Source: Deltaproteobacteria bacterium RIFOXYD12_FULL_56_24
GTDB taxonomy: Bacteria; Desulfobacterota; Desulfobulbia; Desulfobulbales; Desulfurivibrionaceae
Reading direction: 5' to 3'
Length of the DNA stretch: 64,000 nt
Assembly (NCBI GenBank): GCA_001799285.1
Contig: MGTD01000035.1
Location: forward strand, 1-64,000
This document shows, in pieces, positions 9,201-17,896 of this stretch; the first letter of the stretch is position 1, and each line of letters begins with the position of its first letter. The notes beneath the pieces are model-generated. The model did not search any database. It saw only the letters and a program-made list of their open reading frames with translations, and was not told the origin of the DNA. The position numbers and the translations under genes are program-made.

Positions 9201-10736
9201 ATGAATCCCAACAAACCACGCAAAACGGTTCTGATTGTCGATGACACCCCGGACAACATCAGTATTCTCAATGCCGCCTTGATGGACGAATACAACATCA
9301 AGGTAGCAACCCGGGGGAAAAAGGCCATCGAGATTGCGATGACTACCCCGGTTGACATCATCCTCCTCGACATCATGATGCCCGAAATGGACGGCTTTGA
9401 AACCTGCCGACGCTTGAAGCAAGAACCACTGACCAGCAGTATCCCGGTTATATTCATCACCGCCAAGAACGAGGTTGCCGCCGAGGCCAAAGGCCTCTCC
9501 TGTGGCGGCGTTGACTACATCGTCAAGCCGATCAGCGCCCCCATAGTCCAGGCACGGGTGAAAACCCATCTGGCATTGTATGCGCAAAACCAGATCCTCG
9601 AAGATCGGGTTCTGAAGCGCACCGGTGAGCTTATCCTGGTCAACAAGCAGCTTCAGGGTGAAATAGAGGGCCATAAGCAGGCAAAAGAGACCCTGCAGCA
9701 GGCAATTGACGAAGTTCAGCGCCTCACGGAACAGCTGCAAGCGGAGAACAGCTATCTCAAAAAAGAAGTGACCATCATGCACTCGCAGATGAATATGGTC
9801 GGCAACACCCAGGCCATCCGCACCATGTTCAAGCAGATAGCCCAGGTGGCGCCGACCGATTCGACGGTTTTGATCCAAGGGGAAACCGGGACCGGCAAGG
9901 AGCTGCTCGCTCACGCGATCCATAACCAGAGCGCTCGCAAGGACCGGCTGATGATCACGGTCAATTGCGCGGCCCTGCCGCCGACCCTGATCGAAAGTGA
10001 ATTGTTCGGCCGCGAGAAGGGTGCATTTACCGGGGCCCTCTCTCGGCAAATAGGCCGGTTTGAGCTTGCAGATAATTCCACTATTTTCCTTGATGAAATC
10101 GATGCCCTGTCTCTGGAGATGCAAGCCAAGCTCCTCAGAGTGCTGGAGAGCGGTGAGTTTCAGCGCCTGGGCAATCCGCGAACCACCAAGGTCAATGTCC
10201 GCATCATTTCCGCGACCAATTGCAACCTTGCCGATCTGGTCGCCGTCGGCAGTTTTCGGCAGGACATGTACTACCGCCTCAATGTTTTTCAGATTGCGGT
10301 GCCGCCGCTGCGCGAGCGGCGAGAAGATATTGTCCCCCTGGTCTGGTCTTTTGTCCAGGAGTTCGGCAAGAAGATGGGCAAGCAGATCGAGTCTATTCCA
10401 CGCCGTGACATTGAAGCACTGCAATCCCATCCCTGGCCCGGCAACATCAGAGAATTACGCAATGTCATCGAACGGGCAATGATCGTCTCCGACGGCCCGG
10501 TCCTGTGCCTGGATCTCCCCAGGATTGCCGAGCAATCTGTCGCCGGCCAGCCGACGACCCTCGAGGATCTCGACAGGCAGCACATTATAGGGATTCTCAA
10601 TCGCACCGGCTGGCGGGTCAGCGGCAGTGCCGGAGCCGCAGCGATCTTGGGGCTAAACCCAAAAACCCTCGAATCAAAAATGCAAAAACTTGGCATCCAA
10701 CGACGCAAGAGTTCGGATCTGCTCCCGCCATCGTAA
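9201..10736 (+). CDS. Sigma-54-dependent response regulator (REC-AAA+-Fis)
   Basis: A 511-residue NtrC-type activator. The start is ATG 9201, 6 bases after AGGAGAACC; the open frame upstream is the repeat and not coding. REC domain ~10-125 with Asp57 (LLDIMMPEMDG), a coiled-coil linker ~135-195, the AAA+ domain ~200-440 (GETGTGKE Walker A, GAFTGA sigma-54 contact loop, IFLDEIDAL Walker B), and a Fis-type helix-turn-helix near the end (AAILGLNPKTLESKMQKLG). Likely target of the HPt kinase at 4511. Its TAA stop lies inside the first bases of the following repeat copy. Confidence 0.92.
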   Translation: MNPNKPRKTVLIVDDTPDNISILNAALMDEYNIKVATRGKKAIEIAMTTPVDIILLDIMMPEMDGFETCRRLKQEPLTSSIPVIFITAKNEVAAEAKGLSCGGVDYIVKPISAPIVQARVKTHLALYAQNQILEDRVLKRTGELILVNKQLQGEIEGHKQAKETLQQAIDEVQRLTEQLQAENSYLKKEVTIMHSQMNMVGNTQAIRTMFKQIAQVAPTDSTVLIQGETGTGKELLAHAIHNQSARKDRLMITVNCAALPPTLIESELFGREKGAFTGALSRQIGRFELADNSTIFLDEIDALSLEMQAKLLRVLESGEFQRLGNPRTTKVNVRIISATNCNLADLVAVGSFRQDMYYRLNVFQIAVPPLRERREDIVPLVWSFVQEFGKKMGKQIESIPRRDIEALQSHPWPGNIRELRNVIERAMIVSDGPVLCLDLPRIAEQSVAGQPTTLEDLDRQHIIGILNRTGWRVSGSAGAAAILGLNPKTLESKMQKLGIQRRKSSDLLPPS

Positions 10737-10886
10737 CCGATCACGGGGCAACCCCACAAAGGTCAAATAACCACGAAACAAGCGGTCACAGGGTGCTGCA
10801 GGTTGCGGCAAGCGGGACGGCGATGCGTACCTTTGTCCGTGAGCCGAACCGATCGCCGCAAGATGTGGTGCCCTGTGATCGCTTAC
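10733..10886 (+). repeat. Modular palindromic repeat, copy 3
   Basis: A 154-bp copy with the clearest terminal inverted repeats: GTAACCGATCACGGGGCA on the left and the reverse complement of CCCTGTGATCGCTTAC on the right. The left end overlaps the response-regulator gene and provides its TAA stop codon at 10734-10736. Confidence 0.88.
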
Positions 10887-10903
10887 CCGCCGTCGACCAC
10901 CCC

Positions 10904-10939
10904 TTCCTGATATGCCAGCAAATTCCGGCATATCAGGAA
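10904..10939. terminator. Perfect 13-bp hairpin
   Basis: TTCCTGATATGCC and GGCATATCAGGAA are perfect complements around a 10-base loop. It lies downstream of the regulator gene and could end its transcript, but no T-run follows, so it may only be a structural repeat. Confidence 0.4.
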
Positions 10940-11036
10940 ACAACCCTCCCCGCAAAGCATCCCCGCAAACCGCAATTACCATATAAGTTCCAATGATTTC
11001 AGGATCAAAGGAACGCACCGCCCAGCATTATCCTCC

Positions 11037-11053
11037 TTGGCATACATTCTGCT
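11037..11053 (+). promoter_or_regulatory. Sigma-54-like promoter upstream of the small membrane peptides
   Basis: TTGGCATACATTCTGCT has GG and GC exactly 10 bases apart and matches the TTGGCAC-N5-TTGC consensus except for two positions. It lies 129 bases before the first 21-aa peptide gene and just downstream of a sigma-54 activator gene. An almost identical site lies at 19612. A GTTCC...GGAAC inverted pair 30-45 bases upstream could bind an activator. Confidence 0.5.
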
Positions 11054-11181
11054 CTGTAAAACTGACAGACACGGAACACTACCCACCGCTCTTTTTCGTT
11101 TCCATCGAATAGTCGTGGTTTTGTTCCTGGCCAATCGGCTTATTGAGAAAAACTGTATCTGCAAAAAAAGGAGGATAAAAA

Positions 11182-11247
11182 ATGGAATTAGTTCTCGCTA
11201 TCTTGATTGTCGCAGTCTTAGTCTACGTAGTCCTGTACGTCGTCTAG
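11182..11247 (+). CDS. 21-aa single-pass membrane peptide A
   Basis: A tiny gene, too short for most callers: ATG 11182 to TAG, 21 residues, beginning MELVLAILIVAVLVYVV. Almost every residue is hydrophobic, enough for one membrane span. The ribosome site AAAGGAGG lies 6-7 bases before ATG and is among the strongest in the window, which argues for real translation. A second peptide of the same length and style follows at 11486, beyond an inverted-repeat element. Function unknown; small stress-induced membrane peptides are a reasonable comparison. Confidence 0.6.
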   Translation: MELVLAILIVAVLVYVVLYVV

Positions 11248-11285
11248 GGAAAACATCCACCAGCTTTCAAAAAGTCAAAAAGGAA

Positions 11286-11470
11286 CCTGATTAGCGCTAA
11301 TCTTCCGCAACAAGCCCGTCATCCCCGAATGTCTTTATCTGGGATCCATTATTTCGATAACTGTCAGACTGTCAGACTGTCAGACTGATAAGTTAAAAAC
11401 TGGATTCCCGATCAAAAGCACTTCGGGGATGACACTTTTAGTGTCCTGCGGAAGATTAACGCTAATCAGG
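11286..11470. repeat. Inverted-repeat element with 24-bp ends
   Basis: 24-base arms (CCTGATTAGCGCTAATC... at 11286 and ...GATTAACGCTAATCAGG ending at 11470) match with one mismatch and flank ~137 bases. The inside holds a second palindrome (GTCATCCCCGAA ... CTTCGGGGATGAC) and three tandem copies of an 8-base unit, CTGTCAGA (11361-11384). It separates the two peptide genes. A related inner palindrome is found at 53772. Confidence 0.75.
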
Positions 11471-11485
11471 AAAAGGAAAAAGATT

Positions 11486-11551
11486 ATGGATTTACTTATT
11501 GCGGTCTTGGTTGTGGTTATTTTGGTTGTCCTCGTTGTAAGGCTTATCTGA
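11486..11551 (+). CDS. 21-aa single-pass membrane peptide B
   Basis: ATG 11486 to TGA 11549-11551, 21 residues, beginning MDLLIAVLVVVILVVLVV and ending RLI. It shares length, acidic second or third residue and a Val/Leu/Ile-only span with peptide A at 11182, so the pair looks like an old duplication. The ribosome site is AGGAAAAGG. It is followed 34 bases later by the secreted basic protein gene, likely one transcript. Function unknown. Confidence 0.55.
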   Translation: MDLLIAVLVVVILVVLVVRLI

Positions 11552-11585
11552 CCTTAACGAAATCGGCTCTGCACAAAGGAGAACA

Positions 11586-12119
11586 ATGATACGAAAAATC
11601 AGAAATGCCTGTTTGCTTGCCGCCGTTCCACTGGTTTTTGGCCTCACAACCGGGGTCAGTAAAAGTGCGGCGGAGGTAAACCTGAATATCGGCCTCAATT
11701 TGCCCTTAATCCGTTTTGCCGAACCACCGGAGGTAGTGGTAATCCCTGGAACCTATGTCTACGCGGTTCCTGATGTTGAAGCAGATATCCTGTTTTTTGA
11801 AGGATACTGGTGGCGTCCGCATCGGGGCCAATGGTTCCGTTCGAGAGAGTACGATGGCTCATGGCACAGGGTCTCTTCCAAAAAAATCCCTAGAGGCTTG
11901 CGAAATTTGCCCCGGGATTATCGACAACGACTTTCATACGGCCATGAACGGATCCCCCAGCATGATGTCCGAAAGAACTGGAAAAAATGGGAGCGGGAAA
12001 AGCGTTGGGACAGACAACATGAGCGCGGCAATGGCCGCCCCGGCAACGATCGATCCAACGATGGACGACCAGGCAAGCAAAACCGCGGCAACCATGACCG
12101 ACAAGACGGCAGACGATAA
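11586..12119 (+). CDS. Secreted basic protein of unknown function
   Basis: A 177-residue protein starting at ATG 11586 after AAAGGAG. Residues 1-29 are a signal peptide (AVPLVFGLTTGVSKSAA). The middle (about 50-110) has a compact aromatic module, PGTYVYAVPDVEADILFFEG then YWWRPHRGQWFRS, also seen in secreted proteins of other deltaproteobacteria. The last 50 residues are very basic and rich in Arg, Asn and Gly (low complexity), suggesting binding to polyanions such as LPS or nucleic acid. No enzyme motif. It sits in a run of envelope-related genes. Confidence 0.6.
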   Translation: MIRKIRNACLLAAVPLVFGLTTGVSKSAAEVNLNIGLNLPLIRFAEPPEVVVIPGTYVYAVPDVEADILFFEGYWWRPHRGQWFRSREYDGSWHRVSSKKIPRGLRNLPRDYRQRLSYGHERIPQHDVRKNWKKWEREKRWDRQHERGNGRPGNDRSNDGRPGKQNRGNHDRQDGRR

Positions 12120-12158
12120 GGGCCGTGCCGCACCTTTACCATTTGACTCCCCCCATCC

Positions 12159-12309
12159 GTACTGATCACGGGGAGGGGACAGAGGTCAACTAGCAACGGA
12201 ACAAGCGATCACAGGGTGCCGCAGGTTGCGGCAAGCGGTTCGGCGATGCGTACTTTTGTACGTGAGCCGGGCCGATCGCCGCAAGATGTGGTGCCATGTG
12301 ATCGCTTAC
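12159..12309 (+). repeat. Modular palindromic repeat, copy 4
   Basis: A 151-bp copy from GTACTGATCACGGGG to ATGTGATCGCTTAC with the standard core (GCGTACTTTTGTACGTG tip). It begins 40 bases after the secreted basic protein gene. Confidence 0.85.
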
Positions 12310-12379
12310 CTCCATCCTCGCCCTCCCCCCTGCAAGGGGAGAGGGTGATTCTTTTGACCTGCGCTAAAGGAGAAGCAAA

Positions 12380-12523
12380 ATGCTTGAGATCATTGCCATC
12401 GTTCTGGTTGTCCTTTGGCTTCTCGGCTTTGTTACCTCGCGGACCATGGGCGGCTTCATCCATATCCTGTTGGTTATTGCCGTGGTGGTGGTGCTGATTC
12501 GGCTCATTAAGGGGCGGCTCTGA
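12380..12523 (+). CDS. lmo0937-like small membrane protein
   Basis: A 47-residue protein, ATG 12380 after AAAGGAGAAGC. It has two membrane spans (about 3-18 and 27-43) around a short loop, VTSRTMGGFIHI, and ends IRLIKGRL. The pattern WLLGFVTS...GGFIHILLVIAVVVVL is that of the lmo0937-type family of tiny integral membrane proteins, widespread in bacteria and without a proven function. It is too short for many gene finders. Neighbours are also small envelope proteins. Confidence 0.75.
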   Translation: MLEIIAIVLVVLWLLGFVTSRTMGGFIHILLVIAVVVVLIRLIKGRL

Positions 12524-12612
12524 TAAAGCTGAGTTGAGCAGCTTGCCGGATTTTATGCCCTTTAGGGTGCAAACGAAACTTATGCCCTCTGGGTGTAAGA
12601 GCGAACTTGCCC
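12524..12612 (+). repeat. Stand-alone module of the palindromic repeat family
   Basis: AAGCTGAGTTGAGCAGCTTG followed by ACGAAACTTATGCCCTCTGG is the same insert module seen inside repeat copies at 20265 and 58231, here without the outer ends. It lies just upstream of the DUF3185-like gene. Confidence 0.6.
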
Positions 12613-12635
12613 GCAAATTTTTGGAGGAATACAAG

Positions 12636-12857
12636 ATGAATTTCGTCAAAATTGCAGCACTTCTGTTGATCGCAGCAGGCGCCCTGGCCTTGGTCTATGG
12701 AGGCTTCAGCTATACCAAGGAGACCCATGAAGCCAAAGTTGGGCCGATTGAGCTGTCGGTACAGGAAAAGCAGAAGGTCAACATTCCGGTTTGGGCCGGC
12801 GTGGGGGCGATCGTGCTTGGTGGCGGGCTCCTCCTTCTGGGCAGCAAGAAGAGCTAG
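12636..12857 (+). CDS. DUF3185-like small membrane protein
   Basis: A 73-residue protein. ATG 12636 is preceded by TTGGAGGAA; the longer open frame upstream runs through a repeat module and is not used. One span at ~5-24 (AALLLIAAGALALVYGGFSY) and one at ~50-69 (VWAGVGAIVLGGGLLLLG) flank a soluble stretch, TKETHEAKVGPIELSVQEKQ. This layout matches the DUF3185-type family. Function unknown; members often sit near stress and envelope genes, as here. Confidence 0.7.
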   Translation: MNFVKIAALLLIAAGALALVYGGFSYTKETHEAKVGPIELSVQEKQKVNIPVWAGVGAIVLGGGLLLLGSKKS

Positions 12858-12915
12858 TGTCAACAATGTAGTCCCATCACACGGATAAATAAACATCATC
12901 CAAGGAGATTTCCTC

Positions 12916-13566
12916 ATGACATTTAGAATCAAATCCGTATTCCCTCTCGTTGCTCCGTTGCTTGGAGTTCTTCTCCTCCTGCCTGGTTGCGCAACGACCG
13001 GTTCAGGCCGCGCTGAAAAGACCACCGCCAAAATGGAGGTCGTGGAGAGCGAGATACGGCAAGCCGTTGTCCAGATCGATGCGACTGGGGGCTCGCTGGA
13101 GAAACTCATTACGCCGGGATTATCCGACACGAAAGGGGCTTTTGAAACATATTCAAAAAACGTCGTTAAAATGGAGCACTTGGGAGAAAAGTTGATCAAG
13201 CACACCGCTGAGATGAGCGTTCGGGGCAAGGACTACTTCGCTGAGTGGGAAAAGCAGGGGAATACCTACACCAATCCGCGGATTCGGGAACTCAGTGAAC
13301 AGCGGCGAGCCGATTTGAATACAATATATAGAAAAATATCCGAGTCCAGCATCGGCGTGAAAGGCTGGTTCATTGCCTACATGCGCGATATTAAGGAAAT
13401 TCAGTCGTTCCTCTCGACGGACCTCACTGACAAGGGAATTGCAGCCATTACTCCGGTTGCCCGGAAGGCCATAAACGACGGGACAATTCTGAGGAATGCG
13501 GTTTTGCCGGTATTGTCCGCCATCGATGGTGCTAAAGGCGAAATGGCTCAAGGTGGTGCGAATTAA
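12916..13566 (+). CDS. DUF2959-family lipoprotein
   Basis: A 216-residue protein, ATG 12916 after AAGGAG. The signal peptide ends in a lipobox LLPGC with the lipidated Cys at residue 25. The rest is helical and charged; the segment SSIGVKGWFIAYMRDIKEIQ and DLTDKGIAAITP match the DUF2959 family of Gram-negative lipoproteins. No known enzymatic role. The next gene, a hybrid kinase, starts 11 bases after its stop, so they are probably one operon and the lipoprotein may relate to the sensed signal (inference). Confidence 0.75.
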   Translation: MTFRIKSVFPLVAPLLGVLLLLPGCATTGSGRAEKTTAKMEVVESEIRQAVVQIDATGGSLEKLITPGLSDTKGAFETYSKNVVKMEHLGEKLIKHTAEMSVRGKDYFAEWEKQGNTYTNPRIRELSEQRRADLNTIYRKISESSIGVKGWFIAYMRDIKEIQSFLSTDLTDKGIAAITPVARKAINDGTILRNAVLPVLSAIDGAKGEMAQGGAN

Positions 13567-13577
13567 AGGTTGTGACT

Positions 13578-15578
13578 ATGTCGGATACACAGGCCGAGAA
13601 TCAACTTTTCCTCGCCAACATCGAACTGAGTAGACACATTGCTCGATTGGAAGAGGCTTTGCGGGAAAAGGAGAAAGCCGGGGAGTCGTTGCAAGATTCC
13701 GAGAAGCGCTACCGCCGGCTCTTTGAGTCGGCCAAGGATGGGATCTTGATTCTCGATGCTGACACGGGCAAGGTGGTTGACGTCAATCCTTTCCTGTTGC
13801 AGCTGCTCGGGTATTCTTACGATGCATTATGTGGGAAGCATATCTGGGAGCTAGGGGTATTCAAAGACATTGCCGCGTCCAAGGACGCTTTTCAGGCTCT
13901 GCAAGATAAGGAATACATCCGCTATGAGGATTTACCGCTGGAAACCCAGGAGGGGCAAGCAATCGCCGTGGAGTTTGTCAGCAATGTGTACTTGGTGGAT
14001 AACCGCAAGGTGATCCAATGTAACATCCGTGACATCACCGCCCACAAGCGAGCCAAGGCCGAACGCACGCGGTTGATGGCGGCCATCGAGCAGGTTGGCG
14101 AGGGCATTTTTGTGACCGACGCCCAGGGGACCATCCAGTTCGTCAATCCGGCCTTCAAGCGGATGACGGGCTACTCCGGAGAGGAGGCCGTCGGGCAGAA
14201 TCTGCGCACCCTCGAAAGCGGCGAGCAGGACGAACTATTGTATCGCAATCTGTGGGAGACCGTCTCCGGCGGCAAAACCTGGAGCGGTCGGATGGTCAAC
14301 AAGCGCAAGGACGGGACTCTCTACACCGAGGAAACCACGATTTCGCCGGTTCGCGACGCGCTGGGGCAGATCGTCAACTACGTGGGCGTCGGACGGGACA
14401 TCACCGATCATCTCCAGTTGGCGGCCCAGTTTCAACATGCTCAGAAGATGGAAGCGGTTGGCCTGCTGGCGGGCGGAGTGGCCCACGATTACAACAATAT
14501 GCTCACCGTGATCCTCGGTTATGCGGAACTGGCGCAACGCAAGGTGGATCCGGCTCAGTCGGTGCATGCCGACCTTGAGGAAATCATCAAGGCAGGAAAA
14601 CGTTCCACAGGCATAACCCGGCAATTGCTGACCTTTGCCCGAAAACAGACAATCTCCCCCGTGGTGCTTGACCTGAATAACGCCGTGACGAACATGCTCA
14701 ATATGCTGCGGCGACTCATCGGCGAGGGTATCGATCTGGTCTGGCTGCCCGGGAAGGAACTCTCTTTGGTCAAGATGGATCCCGTCCAAGTGGATCAGAT
14801 GCTGGCCAATCTTTGTCTCAACGCCCAGGACGCCATTGCCGACGTAGGCAAGATCACGATTGAAACGGGAACCGTTGTCTTTGACGAGGCCTACTGCGCC
14901 GACCATGTCGGGTTTGTAACCGGAGAGTATGTCTTGCTGGCGGTCAGCGACAATGGCTGCGGCATGGACAAGGAGACCATGGAGCAAATTTTCGAGCCGT
15001 TTTTCACCAGCAAGGCGGTTGGGCAGGGAACCGGTTTGGGGCTATCCATGGTGTATGGCATCGTCAAGCAGAACAATGGATTCATCAACGTCTACAGCGA
15101 GCCGGGAAAAGGATCGACCTTTAGAATCTACCTGTCCCGATGTGCGGACCACGCCGTTGACGTCCAGGGGGAAAAAGCGGTGGAAATCCCTCTCAGTCAC
15201 GGGGAGACCGTGCTGCTGGTGGAGGATGAGCCCGCGCTCCTGAAGATGAGCAAGATGATGTTGCAAAAAATAGGATATCGGGTATTGGCCGCGGGCACGC
15301 CGGGCGAGGCCATTGGGCTGGCCAAGAAACACGCGGGCGAGATTCACCTTCTTCTCACCGATGTGGTTATGCCGGGAATGAACGGCAAAGACCTGGCGGA
15401 ACGGCTGCACGCCCTGCGCCCGAATATGAAAATTTTGTTCATGTCCGGCTATTCCGTGAACATGATCACTGACCAGGGGGTGCTGGACGAGAGGGTGAAT
15501 TTTATCGAAAAGCCATTTTCGATGAAGGATCTGGCCGTCAAAGTGACTGAAGCGCTGACAGATACCAGAAAGACGTAA
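13578..15578 (+). CDS. Hybrid histidine kinase PAS-PAS-HisKA-HATPase-REC
   Basis: A 666-residue cytoplasmic kinase. ATG 13578 is chosen over GTG 13572 because AAAGGT lies at the right distance. An N-terminal coiled coil is followed by PAS (~40-155, YRRLFESAKDGILILDAD), PAS (~160-285), HisKA with His303 (GGVAHDYNNML), HATPase (~395-525, GQGTGLGLSMV) and a C-terminal REC with Asp595 (LLTDVVMPGMNG). The first PAS and kinase core are close to the kinase at 20491, so they are paralogues; this one has gained a second PAS and a receiver. Its TAA stop lies within a palindromic repeat end, CGTAACTATCC. Confidence 0.9.
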   Translation: MSDTQAENQLFLANIELSRHIARLEEALREKEKAGESLQDSEKRYRRLFESAKDGILILDADTGKVVDVNPFLLQLLGYSYDALCGKHIWELGVFKDIAASKDAFQALQDKEYIRYEDLPLETQEGQAIAVEFVSNVYLVDNRKVIQCNIRDITAHKRAKAERTRLMAAIEQVGEGIFVTDAQGTIQFVNPAFKRMTGYSGEEAVGQNLRTLESGEQDELLYRNLWETVSGGKTWSGRMVNKRKDGTLYTEETTISPVRDALGQIVNYVGVGRDITDHLQLAAQFQHAQKMEAVGLLAGGVAHDYNNMLTVILGYAELAQRKVDPAQSVHADLEEIIKAGKRSTGITRQLLTFARKQTISPVVLDLNNAVTNMLNMLRRLIGEGIDLVWLPGKELSLVKMDPVQVDQMLANLCLNAQDAIADVGKITIETGTVVFDEAYCADHVGFVTGEYVLLAVSDNGCGMDKETMEQIFEPFFTSKAVGQGTGLGLSMVYGIVKQNNGFINVYSEPGKGSTFRIYLSRCADHAVDVQGEKAVEIPLSHGETVLLVEDEPALLKMSKMMLQKIGYRVLAAGTPGEAIGLAKKHAGEIHLLLTDVVMPGMNGKDLAERLHALRPNMKILFMSGYSVNMITDQGVLDERVNFIEKPFSMKDLAVKVTEALTDTRKT

Positions 15579-15640
15579 CTATCCACCAGCACCGCATCTG
15601 CGTTGTTGCACCCAGAGGGTATAAGTTTGTTGAAATCGTA
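15574..15640 (+). repeat. Half palindromic element (CGTAACTATCC end)
   Basis: CGTAACTATCCACCAGCACC then GCATCTGCGTTGTTGCACCC and AGAGGGTATAAGTTTG. The same pieces, reversed, occur in the full palindrome at 19667 and in the insert modules at 58310. Only one end is present here. The TAA of the kinase gene lies in its first bases. Confidence 0.6.
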
Positions 15641-15823
15641 AAAAGCCACGATTACAACGGGTATTAATGTAAGTGCTTGATTTAGCGTGGTGGTCCTGTG
15701 AGCTTTTCCGGCTGTTACGAGTTCATCGAGTTTCGTTTGAGCAGACAAGCAATAAAAACAAAGAGGTTGTCCGAAAGAGGTTGTCCGTGAGTTAAAGCGA
15801 AAAAAAGAGAAGGAGGGGTTTTT

Positions 15824-17749
15824 ATGAAAGTATTTAAGGCTCGGCAAATGTATCTTTTATTTATTGTAATTTTGAGTGTTTTTTCAATTACAGGCTGTGG
15901 AGGGGGAGGGAGCGATGGCCAAGCCCCTATTTTAGGTAGCGGCAATGCCGTGATCGCGCCCAGAGTGACTCTGGCCAGTCCTCTTAATAACGCTACAGGC
16001 GTTGCGCTCAACAGGAATATCACCGCGACGTTCAGTAAAGAAATGACTCTGGCAACGGTCACCGCAGCAGGAACCTTTACTGTGGCGAAGACATCCGACG
16101 GGCTTCCTATAGCAGGCACAGTGACTTACGTTGCCGCCGGCAGTACTGCAACCTTTAACCCAACAAGCGATCTCACTGCCGACACCCTCTATCGTGCCAC
16201 GATTAGCGTTGCGGCCAAGGATCTCGCAGGCGCCCCACTGGCGGCAGCATACACCTGGACCTTTAAAACTGGTCTAACGCTTGACGTTACCGCACCCACC
16301 TTGATTTCCACAGGTGTTGCCGATGGTGCGACCGATGTGCCCATCAACAGAAACTCCACGGCAACCTTCAGTGAGTCGATGGCCCCTGCAACACTCGCTT
16401 CTCCAGCAACCAATTTCACGGTGGTGAAAACATTGGGTGGAGCTTCCGTAGCGGGAACTGTGACCTACGTTGGCAACACGGCAACGTTTAACCCAACCAG
16501 CGATCTCGAACCCAATACCCAATATACCTCAACGATTCTGGCGGGGGCCACGGACCTGGCAGGCAATGCATTGGTGGCAGGGACGAGGGCGAATCCATGG
16601 AGCTGGACAACCGCCGCCGGGGCCGGGGCGGCAGACAGCACCGCACCCACCGTGACTCTCACATCTCCTGTTAATCTTGCCACAAATGTTGATCTCAACA
16701 AGACCGTCAGCGCCACCTTCAGTGAGGAGATGACTAATAGCACCATCACCACCACTACCTTCACCCTGGCGCCAACCGCAACCCCTGCCGCGCTCGTAAG
16801 CGGGGTCGTGATCTACGATCCGCTGACGAATATCGCGACCTTTAACCCGAATGCGAATCTCACTGCTTCGACGAACTATACCGCCACCATTACAAGCGGG
16901 GCTCAGGATCTGGCAGGCAATGCCCTGGTTGTACCGGCAGTGGGTGGACTGCCGAAACCGAATCCCTGGACCTTTACCACAGGTACGGGACTCGCGCCAG
17001 GCGCGGCAGATCTTAAGTCGGTTGCACCGTTCGGGACTTTTGGGGGCTCTGCCGGGATGACCAACCAAGGGACGCTTACCCAAATTAATGGAGATATCGG
17101 AACCATAGCTACGGATACTTCGACGGTGACCGGGTTCCACGATGTCAACGGAGATATCTATACGGAAACAGGGTCCAACATTGGCGCAGTGAACGGGACG
17201 ATCTATACCTGCACCACTTCCACCACGGGCCCCACTTCTGCTACTGTAAATGCTGCTAATTGTGATATTGCAACCCAAGCCCGTCTCGATGCGGTAGATG
17301 CGTATAATTACTTGCGCGACCTGCCGTCTGACGGAGTTCTGGCTGGCAATCTGGCAGGGACAACCATAAATCCCGGCGTCTATACAAACGCCTCGTCAGT
17401 CAAGATAGAGGGAGGGGATCTCACCCTCGACGCCCTTGGCGATGCAAATGCTGTCTTTGTCTTCCAGATAGGGAGTACGCTCACCGTGGGTGGCCCGGGC
17501 GCGGCCTTCCCTCAGAGCATCATCTTGGCTGGGGGGGCCCAGGCTAAGAACGTTTTCTGGCAGGTCGGCACTGCCGCCACGATCAACGCAGGAGGCGGGG
17601 GAACCATGGAAGGAACCATCATTGCTGATAGTGGAGTTTCGTTCTCCACGGTCGGCAACGTCGCAATAGTGACGCTGAACGGCAGAGCTTTGTCCCTGGT
17701 TTCTTCGGTTACCATGACGAATACCGTGATTAACGTACCTGCTCCGTAA
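15824..17749 (+). CDS. Lipoprotein with three Ig-like (Big_5) repeats and a DUF3494 domain
   Basis: A 641-residue protein, ATG 15824 after GGAGGGG. The lipobox SITGC places the lipidated Cys at 25. Three Big_5-type Ig-like domains (~45-145, 155-255, 270-385) each show the pattern NATGV.LN..ITATFSKEMT and end in WTF or WTT. Residues ~395-640 match the DUF3494 ice-binding-like beta-solenoid (GTTINPGVYT, GDLTLDALGDANAVFVFQIG, AKNVFWQVG). Outside cold habitats such proteins are often adhesins, so ice binding is not implied. Probably anchored in the outer membrane and exposed or periplasmic. No neighbour gives a tighter clue. Confidence 0.82.
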   Translation: MKVFKARQMYLLFIVILSVFSITGCGGGGSDGQAPILGSGNAVIAPRVTLASPLNNATGVALNRNITATFSKEMTLATVTAAGTFTVAKTSDGLPIAGTVTYVAAGSTATFNPTSDLTADTLYRATISVAAKDLAGAPLAAAYTWTFKTGLTLDVTAPTLISTGVADGATDVPINRNSTATFSESMAPATLASPATNFTVVKTLGGASVAGTVTYVGNTATFNPTSDLEPNTQYTSTILAGATDLAGNALVAGTRANPWSWTTAAGAGAADSTAPTVTLTSPVNLATNVDLNKTVSATFSEEMTNSTITTTTFTLAPTATPAALVSGVVIYDPLTNIATFNPNANLTASTNYTATITSGAQDLAGNALVVPAVGGLPKPNPWTFTTGTGLAPGAADLKSVAPFGTFGGSAGMTNQGTLTQINGDIGTIATDTSTVTGFHDVNGDIYTETGSNIGAVNGTIYTCTTSTTGPTSATVNAANCDIATQARLDAVDAYNYLRDLPSDGVLAGNLAGTTINPGVYTNASSVKIEGGDLTLDALGDANAVFVFQIGSTLTVGGPGAAFPQSIILAGGAQAKNVFWQVGTAATINAGGGGTMEGTIIADSGVSFSTVGNVAIVTLNGRALSLVSSVTMTNTVINVPAP

Positions 17750-17896
17750 GGAATGCGGGATGAGCAACCCCCCTTCTGCCGATCTTGATTGCTTGTTCAA
17801 GACAACGTGATCGTGGAGGCAGAAGGGATTGACAAATATTGTGCATCTTGTAGTTGCAACATGCACGGGAGTTTTTAAATCCTCCAGGAGAAAACC

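Noticed and set aside
9054-10430. 458-codon open frame on the minus strand opposite the sigma-54 regulator
   Set aside because: Mirror of a well-supported gene in a GC-rich region; no domain and no ribosome site.
11361-11384. Three tandem CTGTCAGA units as a regulatory iteron set
   Set aside because: They lie in the loop of the inverted-repeat element and have no nearby replication or regulator gene.
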